From positions 819,974-883,973 of the forward strand of contig NMRA01000057.1 of NCBI GenBank assembly GCA_002633005.1: a DNA stretch of 64,000 bases, in the 5' to 3' direction. Within the stretch, counting starts at the first letter, position 1; every line of letters begins with the position of its first letter. Origin of the DNA: Phoronis australis. Its lineage: Eukaryota > Phoronida > Phoronidae. Both the position numbers and the translations under genes were made by a program. Shown piece by piece: positions 1-11,867 of this stretch. The notes beneath the pieces are model-generated. The model had not been told where the DNA came from. It worked only from the letters and a program-made list of their open reading frames with translations, and did no database searches.

Positions 1-119
1 TACTATTTGGAACAACAGTTATGGGACCACTTCTGTTTATTCATATTTTTCCAAGTAACCTCATGCTTTCTCAGCGGGAACATTGAACAATTCACTAATA
101 TGCTGATGGTTTCAGACTA

Positions 120-1140
120 TTTAGACCGGCAGCCCAGAGCACTTAGCATAGATGAACGAGGTGCCAACATCTGACCACGGGAGCATTTAAAGTCCACCTC
201 AGTATGTACAGAAATGGACGTCTGCCGTTGTCTGCACTCTGGGTGTGACCCCTGGGGTCCTTACTAAGAGCCCAAAAAATGAGCTAGACTAGATATTCGA
301 GGTACCAACCAAAATTGATTTAAAACGAACAATAGTACCGCACTGAACACCGAATGACCATGACAGACAAATCACACTCTGGAATAGGTCCGGCAGAAAC
401 CCGAAAAGGACCCTCCAAAAATGAGCTAGCACATACATTCGAGGTACCACTCAAAACCAATTCCATGTGTTTCAATACATGTCACAGATCACTAAAACCC
501 CTATGACAGACAAAATACGCTCTGGGTTGTGCTCGGCAGAAACCCCCCAAATCTCAACCATGGTATGCCATCAAAAAATTGAGCTAGACTAGATTTTCGA
601 GGTACCGGCCAAAACTGATTTTAAACGAACAATAGTACCGCACTGAACACCAAATGACCCATGACAGACAAATTGCTCTCTGGAATGGGTCCGGCAGAAA
701 CCAAAAAGGATCCCCCCCCCACACATACATTTGAGGTACCACACAAAACCAATTCCATGAGGTTCAATACATGTCACAGCTCAATAAATAATATACTCTG
801 GATTGTGCCTGGAAGAAACCCTCAAAAATCTCAACCACAATATATGCTATCAAAACTTTGAGGTACATTAGATACCCGAGGTACCGGCTAAAACTGACTT
901 AAAACCAATAATCCACCAGATGACCATGACAGACAATAAATTGTGCTCTGAAAGGCGCTCGCCAGAAACTCAATTACACCGTAAAAGAAGCTAGGTCATC
1001 ATTCAGGGTACCACAATAAACAATTCCATGTGATTCAAATAGATGTTACTGGTTACCAAATACGCTATGACACTTAAAATCCTGTGTGGGTTGTGCTCGC
1101 CAGCCCCAGAAATCTCAACTACCGGTCAGTAATTTTGAAT
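120..1140 (+). repeat. Repeat family A, copy 1 (left arm)
   Basis: Diverged units carrying ATGACAGACAAAxT...CTCTGG, GGCAGAAACCxxAAAA, ATGAGCTAGC and ATTCGAGGTACC, repeated about every 180-280 bp. 120-567 is matched in inverted order by 3210-3681. Confidence 0.75.
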
Positions 1141-1339
1141 ATATACATATTAGATAATGAGCTTATACTTTTGCGTCTACTGAGCTCTCACATTCGATGT
1201 CAAATGGATGATGGCGGAGAGTAAGCATTTTGGAAAGTACCTGATAACAGCAAAACTTTGGGATACCAGGAACTGTCCAAAACCAACCCACTTAGTGAAG
1301 TTTAAGAACGCAGATTGTGTAAAATATAAAACGCTATCA

Positions 1340-1545
1340 AAACTGCCAGCAGAAAGGATACGTCAGCGACAACACATGGCCCCTAAATTTGCGTTAGATC
1401 GAGGAACCACGAAAAGAATTTCCAAGGAGCTCTTTCATCTCATTGACTACTAAACAATACGTTGAAAGAAAAGTAACAGACGTGTTTTTAAAAACCTTCT
1501 TTAATCAAAATAAACTACATGAAATAGAGCAACACTTTCAAACAG
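1340..1545 (+). repeat. Direct repeat partner of 5370-5535
   Basis: Shares CAGCGACAACACATGGCCCC, the ATTTCCAA...TTTCAT stretch and a GTGTTT...AAAATAAA end with 5370-5535. This shows that the family A unit and its flank were duplicated together. Confidence 0.6.
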
Positions 1546-1930
1546 CATAGTAACATAGTCAAAATCACTGTATCAAGCTACATACTATATGTTTAATGTC
1601 AACAGTAGTTTCCTGTTAGTTTTTAATACGTTTCAATATCAGATTCGTCACTGCTACTCCAGCTTCATTCGGGCTCCCTCGTTTCGTCATAGCCCATTTC
1701 CTTGTACCTTCCAACCGTAGGTAAGAGGATCCAAACCGTTTCCCGGATCGGCCGAATCCACTTGGTCTCAGAGCAAGGCCAACATAATGGGCTCGTTTGA
1801 GCTTGTTCAATAGTGTCTATCGGCAAGGAGGAAGCAAAGCGCAGTCAATCTTCTTGATGTTGGACATCAGAGAAAATTTTATTGACAAGGCACCAATTGC
1901 CTAAACGCTGACGAACAAAAATATAAAACC

Positions 1931-2189
1931 CATGCGCGCACCCAGCCCGGCTCTAGTTTTGGGGGTCTCGAATTTCTGACCAAGTGGACCTTTTGCTAGC
2001 AGAAAAGCTGGAGGACTAAAAAAAACGGGGTACCACCTTCAGTACTGTGAACTGTGCGTATGCGCCTTTTTAATGGACTTTTGTCTCGTTTCCACGGACT
2101 GTTTGTTTCTCTGAGGCGGACCTTTTTGCCCACTTCTCCAAATGGAGGGGCTCGTTCGAGCTCCCCGAGCCCCCCTGGGTGCGCCCATG
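1931..2189. mobile_element. Small MITE-like element with CGCACCCAG ends
   Basis: Left end CATGCGCGCACCCAG (1931) and right end CTGGGTGCGCCCATG (2189) are inverted copies, with C- and G-rich runs inside each end. No coding capacity. Confidence 0.55.
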
Positions 2190-3199
2190 AAATCTCACCA
2201 CCATTTACTGATTTTTGACGTGAAACTGGACATTTTGGTTCAACACTATGAAAACATTTGAAATTATTTCCGTTGCTTTTATGAACTATATTTTATCAAT
2301 TACAGTTATTACCTTGTTCATTTTTCCGGTCATGTCTATTAATTTCAGATGTCGGCGCTTCTTTGACTCCTCCCTTCATTAAATATGAGGCATATGTCTT
2401 CTAACTTTCTTCCGTCTGGGACATCTACGCTTATTAACTCTGAGAAGAAGCTGATAAGTGTCCCAGATGAGTCTTTCATCAGGATTTCCAGAGGCCTCAC
2501 TTTCCCTTTCCTAAACAGTGCTGCTGTGACGTCACACCCTGTCATTGTATGCGATTTTCAGGCAATGCTGCAGCGAGACCCCTTGTTACCGAAACGCATC
2601 GTTGTTTATATATTTATTTAAATAGCATTGGGACTCCATCGCGTGGCTGCGCACCAAATTAGGGGTGATTTGTATTTTATCACGGAAGACATTATGTCGG
2701 CCATCGACAAATGACTCCGCGAAACTAAAACATTGCAAACACTATACACTACACTGAATTTCGACATCATGTAAAAATTTCTTCAAAAAGTTACCACTAG
2801 GCGAGTAAACTGTCTTACATCTTGACACCCGTCTGCTTTTCGCTTGTAGTGATCATGAGAGTAAACACAGGCTTTAGTGAACGAAAGTTTTTTATAATTA
2901 GTTTTTGTTTCCTGCGGTCCCGCTTTTTGCAGTTAACTTATTAAATACACAACTTTTGTCACCAATTGTGTACTTCGATTTTCGTGGTGCAATTTTTAAT
3001 ATCTTGTTGTCCAGTTGTTTGGATTTCCCACCCGAGTACTTGAACTAGCAGGGGAAAGCTGCATGAACGATTGTACCTCCAATTTTTAAGGTCCTTTCTG
3101 GGTTTTTGGCAGACCATTTCCGAGTAAAATTTGTCTTTCACGGGTCATTGGGTTTTCAGTGCAGCACGATTGTTGGTTTTAAATCAGTTTAAGCAGATA
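2190..3199. other. Unassigned interior of the 0.1-3.7 kb inverted repeat
   Basis: No coding pattern or strong repeat recognised. Only short chance ORFs on both strands. Confidence 0.3.
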
Positions 3200-3681
3200 C
3201 CTTGAAAATCTAACTGTCTCAAAAATGGCAAACCGTGGTTGAGATTTTTGAGGGTTTCTGCCAGGGACAATCCAGAGTGTATTTTGTCTGCCGGTCATAG
3301 GGCATTTAGTGACCTGTGACATGTATTGAATCTCATGTAATTGTTTTTGTGGTATCTCGAATGTATGTGCTAGCTCATTTTTGGGGGGTCCTTTTTTGGT
3401 TTCTGCCGGACCTATTCCAGAGTGCAATTTGTCTGTCATGGGTCATTCGGTGTTCAGTGCCGTACTATTGTTCGTTTTAAATCAGTTTTGGTTGGTACCT
3501 CGATCGAAGTAGTCTAGCTCATTTTTGGGCTCTTAGTAAGGCCCCCAGGGGTCACACCCAGAGTGCAGACAACGGCAGACGTCCATTTTTGTACATACTG
3601 AGGTGGACTTTAAATGCTCCCGTGGTCAGATGTTGGTACCTCGTTCATCTACGCTAAGTGCTCTGGGCTGCCGGTCTAATT
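3200..3681 (-). repeat. Repeat family A, inverted copy
   Basis: Reverse complement of about 120-567, including GGTACCTCGTTCATCTACGC and the CTCTGGGCTGCCGGTCTAA end. With copy 1 it could form a foldback structure over 3.5 kb. Confidence 0.75.
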
Positions 3682-3736
3682 CACAACTGGTCCACATCCA
3701 ACTTCACTGTTAACGGATAAATGTCATGCTTCTTTT

Positions 3737-5110
3737 AGACCGACACTGAGCCCGCCTGGAGCACTTAGCAAAGATGAACGCGGTACCCATGACTTTAACA
3801 TCCCGTTGCTCCCAACTTGTTCGATTCTATAGCCCAACAACAAGTTGGGAAGTTTACCCCCGTAGCCATCTTACGCGGCATGGTTGGAGGGCCTGCCCTC
3901 TTTGTTCGATACTGCTCTAATCTCCGATCAGATCGTATCTAGACTGACTGGGCTGGGCTGATAAAAGTGAAAGTTAAGTTATAACATATTTGAGCTTAAA
4001 CCAATAGCATTTCTGAATTCCTCGTCAAATGCTGATCATGTTCCGTTTTTGAATCACCAAAATTGCCCAACTACAACAGAAGTTAAGCCAATTTATTCTG
4101 TCCAAATGGACGGCGCACTGGGCTTGACTGTGTTCATACGCGTTCGGTAATAGCGTGCAACCTCTTAGAAGATAATTGGCCTGCTTGTTATCATATTTGA
4201 CAAAAGACTGAGCTGGGCAGTTTACAAAAGAGCCAGATGTTATCGCACGTTCAGCACTCCTCACGTCTGGAAAAGTTACTGAACGACAGAACGCTGTAAC
4301 GCAACATCTGACCACCGGAGCACTTAGAGTGCACCCCAAGTATGTAAAGAAATGGATGTCTACCGGTGTCTGCACTGGGTGTGTGGCCCTTGGACCATAA
4401 AATAAGCTAGAATATATATTTGAGGTACCGGGCCAAAACTGCTTTGAAGCAAACAGGAGTGCCGCCGAACACCGAATGCCCCGTGACAGACAAATTACTT
4501 TCTGGAAAGGCTGTGTCATAAGCCTATCGGGCTTTCAAAAATGAGCTAACTCATACATTCGAGGTACCGCTGACGTAAACTAATTCCATATGATTCAATA
4601 CATGCCAACACCTAGACCTTGACAGGCAAATTGCAATCTGGTATGATTCCGCCAGAAACACAAAAAGGACACTTCCAAAATTAGCTAGCTCATACATTCG
4701 AGGTACCACAAAAACCATTTCCATGTGATTTGATACATGCCACTGATCACTAAATTCCCTATGACAGACAAAATACACCCTGGGCTCTGCCCGCCAGAAA
4801 CCCACAAAAATCTCAACCACCGTATGTTCCTGAAATTTTGAGTGTTTGCTGTACCGGTCAACACTAATTGAAAACGAACAGTTGTTCCACACTGAACACC
4901 AATGACCCGACAGCCGGACTAATTGCACTCTGGAAAGTATCGGCCAGAAACCCCAAAACGACCCCCCCCACCCAATGAGCTATTTCAAGCATTCGAGGAA
5001 CCACAAAAATAGCACTTCCATATAGTTTATTACATGCCACTGTCCTCGGTGGCCTATGACAGACAAAATACTCCGAGATCCCTGTTAAAATTAAATGGAG
5101 TTTCATAAAA
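3737..5110 (+). repeat. Repeat family A, copy 3, with an internal insertion
   Basis: Same orientation as copy 1. It starts with the TTAGACCG... end at 3737, is interrupted about 3789-4302, and continues from ACATCTGACCACCGGAGCAC. Contains at least three internal units up to about 5110. Confidence 0.7.
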
Positions 5111-5369
5111 GCAAAAATCTCGGTAAGAAAGCTTTTTGTTTCAACGTGCTTCGCTTACAGTATATGAATGTCGGTATCTCGCAGTCTTACGTTTCCTTGC
5201 ATTTCCGTAATATTTTCGCCTATATCACAGACCATATTGTTTTTTGTCTATTTTGAACATAAAGCAAACATTTTTGAAAAACGCCTGATAAAACTATAAC
5301 TTTCGTATATCCCAGTTTGACGAGCCATCGGCCCATAGCATAATGGGCTCTAAAACTGTTAGCTGGAGA

Positions 5370-5535
5370 TACTTCAGCGACAAAACATGGCCCCTAAATT
5401 TACGCTAGACTGGGGAATCATAAATGTAATTTCCAATGATTCCTTTCATTCCACTTGCTACTAATCAAAATTTTAAAGAAAAACGTACAGCGTGTTTCTT
5501 TTAATATTTTTATTCAAAATAAATTAGAACTAGCC
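5370..5535 (+). repeat. Direct repeat partner of 1340-1545
   Basis: See 1340-1545; order and strand are the same, with many substitutions. Confidence 0.6.
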
Positions 5536-5643
5536 AGCACAGAAATAAATCAAAACAATCTAGAAGTAGCCAGCACAACGCCTTCACACAAAAGCTATGA
5601 ATACATAACCATGTAATGACAGAGACGTTTAATTGATCAGTGG

Positions 5644-5975
5644 CGGATCTAGGATATCACAAGGGGGGCAACATTTTGTCCGGCTGTAAGCATTTGCGCA
5701 AACTGAACCACGATTGTAGATGCGCATAGCACCGCATGGGGGTAGTCTCCTCCACAGACCCACGAGACGTCATCTTGTGAGGCCCGGGAACCAGGTTACG
5801 CATGGGGGAGGTCAAGCATTTTCCTTGATTCCTGAAGTATTATCCAAGAAAAAAGGAAAACAAAAAAAACACGGAGAACGTGTCAAACAGGAAAAACTGA
5901 ACGTACCAAAGACTCGAATTCACGATCTGGCGCATAGAGAGCGCGTGCGTTACCACTACACCACCACGATTTAAC
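5644..5975 (-). repeat. tRNA-derived SINE-like repeat
   Basis: On the minus strand, about 5975-5905 reads like a tRNA: box A TGGTGTAGTGGTAACGC, a GCGC/GCGC anticodon-like stem and box B GAATTCGAGTC. The stems are imperfect and U33 is missing, so it is not a working tRNA. Plus-strand 5743-5800 (AGTCTCCTCCACAGACCC, CTTGTGAGGCCCGGGAACCA) recurs at 38518-38600. Confidence 0.5.
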
Positions 5976-6349
5976 TACTAATCTCATACTAAAAGACCTA
6001 CTTGTTTATGGTCCACAGCGTTTGCGCGCGAAACCTACTTTTCGTAATGCTATACGTTTTATATTTTGTGCCATCAATTCTTAACAAATTTGTCGTATTT
6101 AAAATAGTCTTCAAATGCCCAAAAGACCAAATCCGTTTTTCGTGTTGGCAATTATGACGGGATTGCTTTGGAAATCGTCTTAAGATAAGGTTTGACAAAG
6201 AGAGTATTGCGAGTTTCTGAGTGATTCACTAAGGCTTCGATTAAAATTCACATCTTACCAGCAGCTTCTGTTTTTTCATCGTCACTCAGGTTCCATTCTC
6301 TTTAAAAAATGAAGTAAATTTTCTTCATTGCACAGTGGAGCAGACGACG

Positions 6350-6968
6350 NNNNNNNNNNNNNNNNNNNNNNNNNNNNNNNNNNNNNNNNNNNNNNNNNNN
6401 NNNNNNNNNNNNNNNNNNNNNNNNNNNNNNNNNNNNNNNNNNNNNNNNNNNNNNNNNNNNNNNNNNNNNNNNNNNNNNNNNNNNNNNNNNNNNNNNNNNN
6501 NNNNNNNNNNNNNNNNNNNNNNNNNNNNNNNNNNNNNNNNNNNNNNNNNNNNNNNNNNNNNNNNNNNNNNNNNNNNNNNNNNNNNNNNNNNNNNNNNNNN
6601 NNNNNNNNNNNNNNNNNNNNNNNNNNNNNNNNNNNNNNNNNNNNNNNNNNNNNNNNNNNNNNNNNNNNNNNNNNNNNNNNNNNNNNNNNNNNNNNNNNNN
6701 NNNNNNNNNNNNNNNNNNNNNNNNNNNNNNNNNNNNNNNNNNNNNNNNNNNNNNNNNNNNNNNNNNNNNNNNNNNNNNNNNNNNNNNNNNNNNNNNNNNN
6801 NNNNNNNNNNNNNNNNNNNNNNNNNNNNNNNNNNNNNNNNNNNNNNNNNNNNNNNNNNNNNNNNNNNNNNNNNNNNNNNNNNNNNNNNNNNNNNNNNNNN
6901 NNNNNNNNNNNNNNNNNNNNNNNNNNNNNNNNNNNNNNNNNNNNNNNNNNNNNNNNNNNNNNNNNNNN
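6350..6968. other. Assembly gap (619 N)
   Basis: Run of N. The right flank begins with CCCCCACTTTTTTCAGTGCTGCG, the end of the GGGGCTATAGCCCC palindromic element, so the gap probably falls at or in such a copy. ORFs reported across it are meaningless. Confidence 0.95.
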
Positions 6969-7005
6969 CCCCCACTTTTTTCAGTGCTGCGCCGCCCATC
7001 ATACC
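6969..7005 (-). mobile_element. Partial palindromic MITE (GGGGCTATAGCCCC family)
   Basis: CCCCCACTTTTTTCAGTGCT plus GCGCCGCCCAT match the inverted end of copies at 26519 and 29828. The rest is in the gap. Confidence 0.6.
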
Positions 7006-7479
7006 TGTGGATTATAGTGCAGTGGGCCTTGTATTGAATCGTATGGAATTGTTTTTGTGGTACATCGAATGTATGTCTTGAGCTAGCTAATTTTGGGGGG
7101 CCTTTTTAACTTTGTTAGTGGTGAAATTGAACTGTGCATACCTGTAAAAATAACAACAAATCAAAGTGCAGTACCAGGATAAAAACAAGTTTTATTATTT
7201 GCTGAGTAGGTTGATGTTCGAGATATGTTGTTTCTGACGAGGTGGCATATCATATGCCACAGTGTTGTGGGAGTCTATTCCAGAGAATATGGAAAGAAAG
7301 ATTTTGCGTCTCTCAAAAGTATGAGCGGGAGTTACCAGGGTGATCTAGAAATAGGGGTCCCAGTTAGGTATTTGTGCGGTATGGTACCGGTAAAAAGGTT
7401 GTGCACTGTCGTGTACATGAAAGGCAGTTTGTTTTGAGCACATCTTTCTTGAATGAGAGTGATAAGCATATAGTTTTAA

Positions 7480-7640
7480 TGATGTAAAGGCAGCGGCCAA
7501 TCATTGCGTAGAGGGTAATAACCAAATCCCAAATGGCGCCATCTTGAGGCCGGGGGACGAGACTGTGAGTTGACACAGCACACCGGTAGATGTCAGCACA
7601 CTACGAGCACTTGCGTTATATCGTGGTGTAAATTTGTAAC
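7480..7640 (+). promoter_or_regulatory. Probable promoter of the STMP1-like gene
   Basis: A CCAAT box lies in GCGGCCAATCATTGCG (about 7493-7508) and a YY1-like GCCATCTTG follows about 35 bp later. No TATA box is seen. Both motifs are common in TATA-less housekeeping promoters of nuclear genes for mitochondrial proteins. A related block occurs at 23060-23160, so part of this may be an interspersed repeat. Confidence 0.45.
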
Positions 7641-7685
7641 AGTTATTGTCATTTTTATGATTTCCGACAGCTGACGAAATGCAAG

Positions 7686-7700
7686 ATGTTTGGAAAACTA
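7686..7700 (+). CDS. STMP1: STMP1-like exon 1 (coding part)
   Basis: Five codons (MFGKL) followed by donor GTACGT at 7701. Ends in phase 0. The 5' UTR runs upstream without a visible boundary. Confidence 0.72.
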
Positions 7701-10700
7701 GTACGTATATTTAGAGTCACATATTTCGTATAGGCCTATTGCGATTTGTCTTTGACTTCAGAGATCCTTATTGTTTTCGTTATTGACTGCTTAATTAACC
7801 TGTTTTAACGGCAACACCACAGCTAGGCTCAGTCAAATATCAGTCGATCGTCATGACCACAGCACAGGCACCTAGTTTAATCAGTCCTCAACTATACACT
7901 AAATAGTAAATAAAGAGAAAGGTAGAGGCATTGAACAGTTCTCACAGGGATTTGCCTATCAGAACACACGTCAATGGACTCTTCACCCTTTCTTCACTGA
8001 GTCAAAAACTGCATGCAAATAAAGAAAAGTTTTGAGACATTTCACATCACAAGCCCTACGGCTACACTACAGATGAGCACATAAACTTTGTTCTCTCTTT
8101 TATTTTTGACCCTTTCACTCCCAGTGGAAACCAAGCTAGACTAAGAAAAAACGACAAAAAATGCAAAATCGGCACGTTTCACCCCAAAACCACCACTTCC
8201 CTGCCGATGCTCGACTAAAGCCAACATTAGATTCCGAAAGCAAGTTTCTTACCAATTCCAAAAATGTGGTCCAAAAGTACTATCAACCACTAGTTTTTTT
8301 TGCATATCTGGCTTGTTTGAGGGCTACCTGAAATTGCGGCCAACTTCTCAGTTGCTACACAGCAATGCACAATTGCAAAAGGGGTCCACCATCTTGAAGA
8401 ACAGTGCAGCTACAGCTGAGAAAGTGGCCTTTTTTCATTCTCAGCATGTTCACAAATACAAACAAACCACATTCACTTGGCCTACATACAATACCTAACT
8501 CAAATATGCCCCCAGGCGTAGCCTACCCCTAGATTTTAATATTTTGGGAGTGCCGCGGCCGCAGTCTATCTGTTCAGTGCCACCATACAACTGCTATCCA
8601 ATATGGCCGCCTGTCGGGCACTTCCGTAATAACTCCAAGCATGTCAAATCTGAGAGTAATTTAACTCGAACATTTTATCTTTGACAGCAACATGTTCACT
8701 AGTTACATTGTACATTTGTTGACATCGAAACCAAGGCAATAAATACAATCAATACCTCAAGATTTTCCTAGTTCAATCGGCAACACTCACAGTAAAGCAT
8801 AGACAAGAAATGTGCCATTTGGCATCAACTAACGAGCATGCTCGCAACATCAACTAAAAACATCAATACTACAAACAGAGTAAACGAAGAGGCTTCTGAT
8901 GGTAATTTATTTACAATTGAATCCAAAGCAATAACCGACTACACTAATTACTCTACAAGCATAATGATTTGGACGAACGGAAAATGATTGGAAGGCCTCT
9001 TGAAATGTTGACCTATTTTTCTTGTACCCAATCAGCGTGCTCATTGAAAAGTATAAAAGTAATGTTGCTGTTTTTAGTTGATGTAAGCGTTCTGAAGATG
9101 TTGCGAGCATGCGCGTTAGTTGATGCCAAATGGTACATTTCTCGCTCTACACTTTGTCGTGAATGTTGCCGATTGAACTAGGAAAATCTGGAAGTATTGA
9201 TGGTATTTATTGGTTTAGATGTCAACAAATGAATGAACGTGTTGCTGTTGCAGATAAAATGTTTGAGTTAAATTACTCTCAGATATGACATGCTTGGAGT
9301 TATTCCGGAAGTGTCTGACAGACAGCTACATTGGATAGCAATTGTATACCTTTCTCTTCATTGAGTGTATAGTTGAGGGATGATTAAAGGTGCCTGTGGT
9401 TATGACACCATAAATAGTGTAACATCAAGCGGCTGATGAGAGTGCTTGTGGATTAAGCACAAGATAGTGTAACACGTAATGTGAGTATATTATTGTCAAA
9501 TACAATATTGATGAGACCTAATTACTTGTTTTACAAAAAAGGTAGGAAGAGTGTTGTTTTTACAAATATGAATTCACTAAGGTCCTTGGTGACTATTATG
9601 TTTTTACAAATATGAATTCACTAAGGTCCTTGGTGACTATTGTGTAACTTCAAACCCAAATTTCTCAAAAATGCACAACTTTATATGTGGAAACTTTTTA
9701 GATTTTGAGAACACACTAGCAAATGAATTAAAAACACCACAATAAATTGCCCCCCTAAACTACTCACAAAAAGTGTTTTCCAGAAGCCCTATAAAACTTT
9801 GCCCACTACCTAATCTGTTTGGTGTCCAGCTTTAGACAGTGTAGTGTGGAATTAGAAATATGTACTTACTGGTTAATATATCTGTTTGGTAGCCGGCGAT
9901 AGACAGTGTAGTGTAGAATTGGAAGGGGACAATGTTGTTTTGATGTTTTGGCTGGTTTGATATTGTTATATCCTTTGAAACCATGCTGAGAAAAAAATTG
10001 TTAAACCTGAAGTGGCAAGTCTTGTTAAATTTTAGCACCAATTTAAGTTGGTGAAAGTAAGAGCATATTTTCAAATTCATTGAACAAATGTTTTCTGTTT
10101 TCAGTTAAGTTTCCTGGTTGGTGTGTATGCGGGAATTTACATTGATCAACACTATCAGGTACTGTGTGTCTGTATCTTGTACATGTAAACACTAATATCT
10201 GAACAGGATTGGCTAGCAATCAGCGAATCACAACTGAGTGTAACAGTGTCACCGACTCGTGGGAAACCTATGCATTGAGTGAGACGTTTTTGAAGACCAA
10301 ATGTGTATGGCTTCATTCAGTTTCAAGCGATAGCGATTAGTATCGTTGCCTATAATCCTAAAGCTGTCTTCCCCACCGGCCTCTCTACAGGCATCATTGT
10401 TTCCTAAGTGTCTAAAGATATGCGTTCCTTCTTCGTTGTAGTCAAGTTGCGAGTTGTCTCACCAATTTAAGTTGCAACAATTACAATTTTAATGTCTTCG
10501 TGATTCAAGGGACATCACGCATTCTATTGAAGCATTTGAATCCAGTTTGTCGCAAAAGAAAAGAGTTGAGCAAAGAATGCTCGTTATAAAATGGAGGTTT
10601 TCTTTCCTCCATATGTAGGGTAGTATGCATATTTTGTCTTGTCACAGTCGCCATGCAATACTGAAATCTCTTGGTGTCACTCCATAATTGATTTTTTTTT

Positions 10701-10870
10701 CTTAACCTTGTTTGGCATTTGTGTGAACTGACTGTTTATTAACCAAGATGTCCACATTGCAGGTGCCCAGTATAGAGAACCCTCAAGAACTATGGGCTAA
10801 GGTGAAGGAGTATGCATCGCAGTTTGAGAAGAAAACACCAGGTGGCTCGGGTCCAAGTCAAGACTCATAG
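7686..10870 (+). CDS. STMP1: STMP1-like short transmembrane mitochondrial protein (58 aa, 3 exons)
   Basis: Three exons join in phase 0 at GT-AG sites: 7686-7700, 10105-10158 and 10763-10870 (stop TAG 10868-10870), giving 58 residues. The protein starts MFGKLLSFLVGVYAGIYIDQ, a short N-terminal membrane segment, followed by Q-V-P-S-I and a charged helix rich in Lys/Glu ending in a Gly/Ser tail. This layout (about ten hydrophobic residues with small Gly/Ala positions, then Tyr-x-Pro-x-I/L, then a Lys-rich helix) is that of the DUF4535/STMP1 micropeptide family, known as inner mitochondrial membrane proteins linked to respiratory chain function; human STMP1 is 47 aa. Each intron interrupts the reading frame, so no single open frame shows this gene. 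The AUG at 7686 has A at -3; another AUG at 7679 lies in a different frame. A CCAAT/YY1-like promoter lies about 180 bp upstream and a poly(A) signal 345 bp downstream. The family call rests on pattern recognition, not a search. Confidence 0.8.
7840..9405. repeat. Long inverted repeat in STMP1-like intron 1
   Basis: Right arm 9040-9405 is the reverse complement of the left arm, which is split into 7840-7922 and 8593-8880. Shared blocks include CCTCAACTATACACT, CACTTCCGxAATAACTCCAA and GCCATTTGGCATCAACTAAC. The spacer is 8880-9040. The 670 bp at 7923-8592 has no partner in the right arm and looks inserted. Confidence 0.7.
7923..8592. other. Probable insertion splitting the left arm of the inverted repeat
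   Basis: Absent from the matching right arm. No coding pattern; no clear terminal repeats found by eye. Confidence 0.45.
9556..9643 (+). repeat. 44-bp tandem duplication (2 copies)
   Basis: Units start at 9556 and 9600, GTTTTTACAAATATGAATTC..., almost identical. Intron 1 of the STMP1-like gene. Confidence 0.9.
10105..10158 (+). CDS. STMP1: STMP1-like exon 2 (membrane segment)
   Basis: 54 nt, 18 codons, coding the membrane segment LSFLVGVYAGIYIDQHYQ. The acceptor TTTTCAG ends at 10104 and the donor GTACTG starts at 10159. Phase 0 on both sides. Confidence 0.78.
10763..10870 (+). CDS. STMP1: STMP1-like exon 3 (charged tail and stop)
   Basis: Acceptor ATTGCAG ends at 10762. Codes VPSIENPQELWAKVKEYASQ, then a Lys/Gly/Ser-rich end and TAG. 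Phase 0. Confidence 0.8.
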   Translation: MPSIENPQELWAKVKEYASQFEKKTPGGSGPSQDS

Positions 10871-11214
10871 ACAAGAGTTACAGTGGCTCAGCCATGTACA
10901 TTTTGTCAAAATTAAAAAATGAGGGGGAGGAAGAGTTTTAATTGCTGTAAATAATGGAGTAGGTCTGTCCATAATGTGAATTGGACATATCATGATGGAG
11001 ACATGTCGTATTGTTAAGCAGAACTCCTTATGAGCCCTTAAATGATGATATGTGAATATTTGAGACAATCGTGACATTACAGATTATTGATTGCAAGCTC
11101 AAACTAGGAGTGTTCTTGTAGAAGTAACCTTAAAGTTTATACACTTTTTAACTCGTGATTTATGTCGCATAAATATGACAAACTATCGTGACTATGTGTA
11201 AATAATTGTTACGC

Positions 11215-11220
11215 AATAAA
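11215..11220 (+). terminator. Poly(A) signal AATAAA of the STMP1-like gene
   Basis: Canonical AATAAA 345 bp after the stop codon, in an AT-rich 3' UTR. It is the first good signal downstream on this strand. Confidence 0.6.
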
Positions 11221-11598
11221 CTTAGTTAAATTTAATTCTGTTACTAATGTTTAACTAAACCATGTTTTTAATGAAATTTTCCTGGACTGTGCCATTAGCA
11301 GATAAAAAATAACAAGGTGCAAGTACATTGCAGCAGTGCGCCCCCTGGGCGCATCTTTTAAAACGCATCATGTACTCTTCCAAAAATGCAAGATTCTAGT
11401 CAACTAACAGCCAGTGGGGCAACAGATGACTCTGTTCTTATTTCGATTGCCCTAAGAGTTTCTGTTTCACTTGTTACCACTTTAATTACACCAAGTCTTC
11501 TGGGGACAACTTTTTGAAAAAAGGCACACTTTTTATCATCAGGTGCGTCCAATGCCAATTTCAGTCAAACTCTTAAAATGAGCTTCAGTCCAGTTGAC

Positions 11599-11623
11599 TG
11601 TGTGTGTGTGTGTGTGTGTGTGT
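11599..11623 (+). repeat. (TG)n microsatellite
   Basis: Twelve TG units plus one T, perfect. Confidence 0.95.
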
Positions 11624-11867
11624 ATGTCATGTTATTCGTTATTCATGTTATTTCGTTAGTCGTTTTTGAAAAGACTAGGCGTCAGTCTGTGGGCTTTCGT
11701 GAACCGCGTGGTGTTGCGCTGGCTGTGATGGCGGTCGGGTGAACGAATTTGACAATTTCAAATTTGTCTGTTCACCCCAATAGTATATCACCATAATTAT
11801 CACATCGTTATTAACTATGGAATGACAGCCACATGAACCAGACGGAGTTCGGCTTTATGCGCACGCA

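Noticed and set aside
4025-4519. 164-residue minus-strand ORF
   Set aside because: Runs through repeat family A and an inserted segment; no recognisable domain.
5905-5975. Candidate tRNA gene on the minus strand
   Set aside because: Acceptor and anticodon stems do not close properly and U33 is absent; better read as a SINE head.
6325-7081. Three ORFs of 225-248 residues
   Set aside because: They consist almost only of X from the N gap.
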